Positions 5,987 through 8,110 of a stretch of 8,110 nucleotides of DNA are shown piece by piece. The stretch is taken from the NCBI GenBank assembly GCA_025964405.1, contig JAOPYW010000006.1, positions 1 to 8,110 of the forward strand, in the 5' to 3' direction. Under the pieces are notes generated by a model. That model searched no databases. It was not told the DNA's origin and saw only the letters and a program-made list of their open reading frames with translations. Origin of the DNA: Thermoleophilia bacterium (lineage in GTDB: Bacteria > Actinomycetota > Thermoleophilia > Gaiellales > SKUG01). Made by a program: the position numbers and the translations under genes. Numbering within the stretch: the first letter of the stretch is position 1; every line of letters starts with the position of its first letter.

Positions 5987-6507
5987 TGCCCACCGTGCAG
6001 ATCCTCCGCTATCCCTGGGTCGCGCGCACCGCGCGCCGAGCCCCGAAGGCTGACTTCTTCGACGAGACGTTCCGCGCGATGCGCGTGCTGCCGATCGACT
6101 GCGACTTCAACCTCCACATCAACAACGGGCGCTACCTCTCGATCATGGACCTCGGTCGCATCGACCACGCGACCCGCACGGGTTGGTGGGCGACCTTCCG
6201 GGCCCGCGGCTGGAACCCGGTCGCCACGGGCGTGACGATCAGGTTCCGCCGCGAACTGCGCATCGGGGCGCGCTATCGGCTCTACACGAAGCTCGCGGGC
6301 TGGGACGAGCGCTGGTTCTTCTTCGAGCAGCGGTTCGAGCGCGCCGACGGCTCGCTCGCGGCGCGGGCCTACGTGAAGGCGGCCGTGCTCGACAAGGGGC
6401 GACGCCCGGTCGCGCCGCGCGAAGTGGTCGCGGAGCTGGGGGCCGATCCGACGAGTCCACAGCTCCCCAACGGCATCACCACGTGGCAGCAGATCGACGC
6501 CGGCTGA
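5986..6507 (+). CDS. THEM6-like acyl-CoA thioesterase (4HBT hotdog fold)
   Basis: A 173-residue cytosolic protein of the hotdog-fold thioesterase superfamily, which hydrolyses acyl-CoA or related thioesters. The key block is RVLPIDCDFNLHINNGRYLSIMDLGR-like, at residues 33-59: Asp40 begins the catalytic-type D-x-N-x-H-x-N-N segment, and His44, Asn46, Asn47 and the following Tyr50 are the family hallmarks. The second half supplies the sheet (VTIRFRRELRIG, YRLYTKLAGWDERWFFFEQRF, AARAYVKAAVL). The length is normal for the group. The ATG at 5986 is chosen because the extended -10 sits directly upstream; it begins 18 bases after the frameshifted YdeI-family gene and seems to have its own promoter. 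It is convergent with the GNAT gene on the other strand. The natural substrate is unknown. Confidence 0.88.
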   Translation: MPTVQILRYPWVARTARRAPKADFFDETFRAMRVLPIDCDFNLHINNGRYLSIMDLGRIDHATRTGWWATFRARGWNPVATGVTIRFRRELRIGARYRLYTKLAGWDERWFFFEQRFERADGSLAARAYVKAAVLDKGRRPVAPREVVAELGADPTSPQLPNGITTWQQIDAG

Positions 6508-6514
6508 GCGCGCG

Positions 6515-6530
6515 GCGAGCGGTGGCTCGC
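6515..6530. terminator. Hairpin between the convergent thioesterase and GNAT genes
   Basis: GCGAGC (6515-6520), GGTG loop, GCTCGC (6525-6530) form a 6-bp G/C-rich stem with a tetraloop in the 24-bp gap between two stop codons. Being symmetrical it could work for both strands. No T-run follows on either side. The adjoining decamer GTCAGCTGAC (6531-6540) is itself a perfect palindrome and contains the GNAT stop codon. Confidence 0.45.
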
Positions 6531-6531
6531 G

Positions 6532-7104
6532 TCAGCTGACGACGGTGCGCGCGAAGCGGCGCATGGGGCGACCGAGGTCGTTCTCGACCTCGCCGCTGTC
6601 GACGAATCCGTGCGATTCGAGGAACGCCTCGGTGTTGTCGTGGTTCGGGTAGACGTCGATGAACACGCGCTCGGAGCGCCACACCTCGGCGTAGCGCAGC
6701 GCGGCGATGAGCAGGCGGCCGCCGTCGCCCTGGCGGGGCGTGAGCACGAGCAGGTCGTCGACCTCGAGGCCCGTGTCGCCGCGGCGCAGCACGACCATGC
6801 CGACGGGGTCACGCAGGGTGCCGATCGCGAGCATGAGCACGTCGGGGTTGGCGATGATCGCCTCGAAGTACTCGTCGGTGCAGTAGAGGTCGCGCCAGGC
6901 CGCGAAGCCCGCCTCGTCGGGGGCGGGGCGGTAGCGGTCGTGCATGACCGTTTCCTTGAGGCGGCGCAGGTAGGGCACGTGGGCCGAGGTCGCGCTCACG
7001 ATCATGAGCGAGTCGAGGCCGCGCGCGGCGGGCGCGGTGGGGCTCGGGAGGATCGACGGTGCCGGGGGAAGGACGGGCTGCTCGGTCATGCTCATGCCCG
7101 GCAT
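6532..7104 (-). CDS. GNAT family N-acetyltransferase
   Basis: A 190-residue putative acetyl-CoA-dependent acetyltransferase. The N-terminal 30 or so residues are Pro/Ala/Ser-rich and probably disordered. The GNAT fold starts about residue 34 (MIVSATSAHVPYLRRL), has the beta-4 strand LEVDDLLVLTP at 113-123, and the acetyl-CoA pyrophosphate loop QGDGGR at 125-130, close to the consensus Q/R-G-x-G-x-G/A with Arg in the last place. The late strand and helix are FIDVYPNHDNTEAFLESHGFVDSG, typical of GNATs. The ATG at 7104 is favoured by GGTGAG five bases upstream; ATGs at 7095 and 7089, or Met34, are alternatives. It follows the FMN reductase gene on the same strand after 70 bp containing a hairpin, so it may be read through or have its own promoter. 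Its acceptor substrate is unknown; small molecules, peptides or protein termini are all possible. Confidence 0.87.
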   Translation of the reverse strand: MPGMSMTEQPVLPPAPSILPSPTAPAARGLDSLMIVSATSAHVPYLRRLKETVMHDRYRPAPDEAGFAAWRDLYCTDEYFEAIIANPDVLMLAIGTLRDPVGMVVLRRGDTGLEVDDLLVLTPRQGDGGRLLIAALRYAEVWRSERVFIDVYPNHDNTEAFLESHGFVDSGEVENDLGRPMRRFARTVVS

Positions 7105-7141
7105 TCTGTCTCACCGGGCGGAGCCGTGCGGCGCGGGGCAT

Positions 7142-7186
7142 GCCGAGGCAGGTTCGTGCGGTGCCCGGAGGCGTTCACGCCTCGGC
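7142..7186 (-). terminator. Alternative hairpins at the end of the FMN reductase gene
   Basis: On the minus strand, GAGGCG (7183-7178) pairs with CGCCTC (7173-7168) around a TGAA loop (7177-7174) whose first three bases are the FMN reductase stop codon. The same upstream arm, as GCCGAGGC (7186-7179), is also perfectly complementary over 8 bp to GCCTCGGC read at 7149-7142. The two pairings exclude each other. The short one is a plausible terminator stem, though without a T-run; the longer one would leave a 29-nt loop. Confidence 0.4.
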
Positions 7187-7798
7187 GGCGATGCGCGCGA
7201 GGGCGTCGCGCACGGCGCGCGCGGTTGAACCGAGCGCGGTGACGAGCTCGACGAGCTTCTGCTGGAGTTCGGCGTTGGCGAGCGAGCCGTCGTCCTGGAA
7301 GGCGGTGGCGGCGTTCGGCACTGTGACCGAGGGCTCCACGACGGCGCGGGCGCCCTGGGTGCGCAGGCTCTTGAGGAGCTCGTCGCGCGCCCACACCGCC
7401 CCGAACTGACCCGTCGAGACGCTGGCGACCGCTACGGGCTTGCCGTACATCGGGCTGGACTGCAGGTCGTTGCGCGGCTCGCTGTCGGCGCGCGACGCCC
7501 AGTCGAGCGCGTTCTTGAGCGCGCCGGGGATGGAGCCGTTGTACTCGGGCGTCACGATGAGCACGCCGTCGGCGGCACGCACGGCGGCGCGGAAGGCGTC
7601 GGCGCCGGGGGTGGCGCCCGTGCCCTCGACGTCCTCGTCGAACGGCTCCACGGTGCGCAGGTCGGTGTAGTCGACCACGTTCACGCCCTCAGGTGCCAGC
7701 TCGGCGGCGAGCCGCACGAGGCGTCGGTTGTACGACGCCTCGCGCAGGCTCCCCGCGAGGGCGAGCAACGTGATGGGCTGCTGCTCGATCTCGGTCAT
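7175..7798 (-). CDS. NADPH-dependent FMN reductase family flavoprotein
   Basis: A 207-residue flavodoxin-like oxidoreductase (NADPH-dependent FMN reductase family, which also includes azo-, quinone and chromate reductases). It uses NAD(P)H to reduce bound FMN and then quinones, azo compounds or metals. Residues 9-24 show strand 1 and the FMN phosphate loop ITLLALAGSLREASYN (Gly16-Ser17-Leu18-Arg19, Ser22, Asn24). The second hallmark, TPEYNGSIPGALKNALDWAS, is at 83-102 and contacts the isoalloxazine ring. The later VAVASVSTGQFGA is the third FMN loop. The length is slightly above the usual 180-200. The ATG at 7798 overlaps the TGA of the upstream YceI gene by one base (TGATG), so the two are co-transcribed and translationally coupled; this decides the start, although a GTG lies immediately before. 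The physiological substrate is unknown. Confidence 0.92.
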   Translation of the reverse strand: MTEIEQQPITLLALAGSLREASYNRRLVRLAAELAPEGVNVVDYTDLRTVEPFDEDVEGTGATPGADAFRAAVRAADGVLIVTPEYNGSIPGALKNALDWASRADSEPRNDLQSSPMYGKPVAVASVSTGQFGAVWARDELLKSLRTQGARAVVEPSVTVPNAATAFQDDGSLANAELQQKLVELVTALGSTARAVRDALARIAAEA

Positions 7799-8110
7799 CA
7801 CGACTTCACGAGCTCGAACTCGCCCTCGAGGCGCACCTTGCGGCCCACGACGTCGGCGCCGGAGGCCAGCTGGGCGGCCCAGGAGATGTCGAAGTCGTTG
7901 CGGTCGATCTCGCCGGTGAGCTCGAGGCCGAAGCGGGTGTCGCCGCCGAGGCCCTCGGTCGGGGCGCTCCACTGGCCGGTCAGCGTGACCGACTTGGTGG
8001 TGCCCTTGAGCGTGAGGTCGGCGACGACGGTCGCGGTGCCGTCGGCGGCGAGGTCGACGCTCGTCGACTTGAGCGTCAGCTTCGGGTGCAGCTGCGCGTC
8101 GAAGAAATCG
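7798..8110 (-). CDS. YceI family protein (partial, N-terminus outside window)
   Basis: The 103 visible C-terminal residues belong to the YceI domain, a lipocalin-like beta-barrel that binds long polyprenoid or other amphiphilic molecules. The recognisable blocks are DFFDAQLHPKLTLKSTSV, ATVVADLTLKGTTKSVTL, FGLELTGEIDRNDFDISW and GRKVRLEGEFELVKS, the last being the usual C-terminal strand. Full YceI proteins are about 170-190 residues, so about 70-90 lie beyond the right edge, including any signal peptide, and location in the cell cannot be judged here. Its stop overlaps the FMN reductase start. Pairing with an FMN reductase suggests a joint role in stress or in quinone/isoprenoid handling, but this is inference. 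Confidence 0.92.
   Translation of the reverse strand, partial: DFFDAQLHPKLTLKSTSVDLAADGTATVVADLTLKGTTKSVTLTGQWSAPTEGLGGDTRFGLELTGEIDRNDFDISWAAQLASGADVVGRKVRLEGEFELVKS

Noticed and set aside
6610..7242. 210-codon plus-strand open frame opposite the GNAT gene
   Set aside because: It has no recognisable domain and is a mirror of the GNAT coding strand, which carries the acetyl-CoA loop and ordered GNAT strands.
7799..7972. N-terminal extension of the FMN reductase
   Set aside because: The upstream in-frame translation is Arg-rich and overlaps the YceI coding region; the TGATG overlap and the family's usual N-terminus favour the ATG at 7798.

Overview
High-GC bacterial DNA, most likely an actinobacterium and possibly Microbacteriaceae. 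The evidence is strong G/C at third codon positions, a GTG start on ku, starts without a Shine-Dalgarno sequence placed just after -10-like hexamers, and the family content (Ku plus LigD, a CorA with a GQN motif, a YdeI/OmpD-associated protein). The genus-level guess is inference. I see no rRNA, tRNA, CRISPR array, insertion sequence or phage gene.

Left part (1-1641): a divergent pair. On the minus strand is a Cys/Met-metabolism PLP enzyme whose C-terminus lies beyond the left edge. On the plus strand is an Lrp/AsnC-type regulator. They share an intergenic region of about 90 bp with a good minus-strand promoter and a probable leaderless plus-strand start. The layout resembles the mdeA/mdeR arrangement of pseudomonads, which suggests that the regulator controls the lyase.

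Gap 1642-1886: no gene. It holds a small hairpin just after the regulator and a perfect 13-bp inverted repeat with a 27-nt spacer; ku's ribosome binding site lies at its right end.

Centre (1887-5967): a tightly packed plus-strand run of ku, ligD (phosphoesterase plus ligase domains, no polymerase domain), a CorA-family transporter and a YdeI/OmpD-associated protein. The gaps are 3, 28 and 1 nt, so the four are probably co-transcribed. Ku and LigD form a bacterial non-homologous end-joining pair. The YdeI-family gene carries a -1 frameshift that separates its N- and C-terminal halves.

Right part (5986-8110): a THEM6-like hotdog thioesterase on the plus strand, also apparently leaderless, meets a minus-strand run at a short hairpin. 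In transcription order that run is YceI (its N-terminus beyond the right edge), an NADPH-dependent FMN reductase overlapping it by one base, then a GNAT acetyltransferase after a 70-bp gap with competing hairpins.

Most genes are readily assigned to known families, and I do not see a clearly undescribed system. The points most worth following are the polymerase-less NHEJ operon with its CorA and YdeI companions, the 13-bp inverted repeat, the frameshift, and the leaderless-start pattern.
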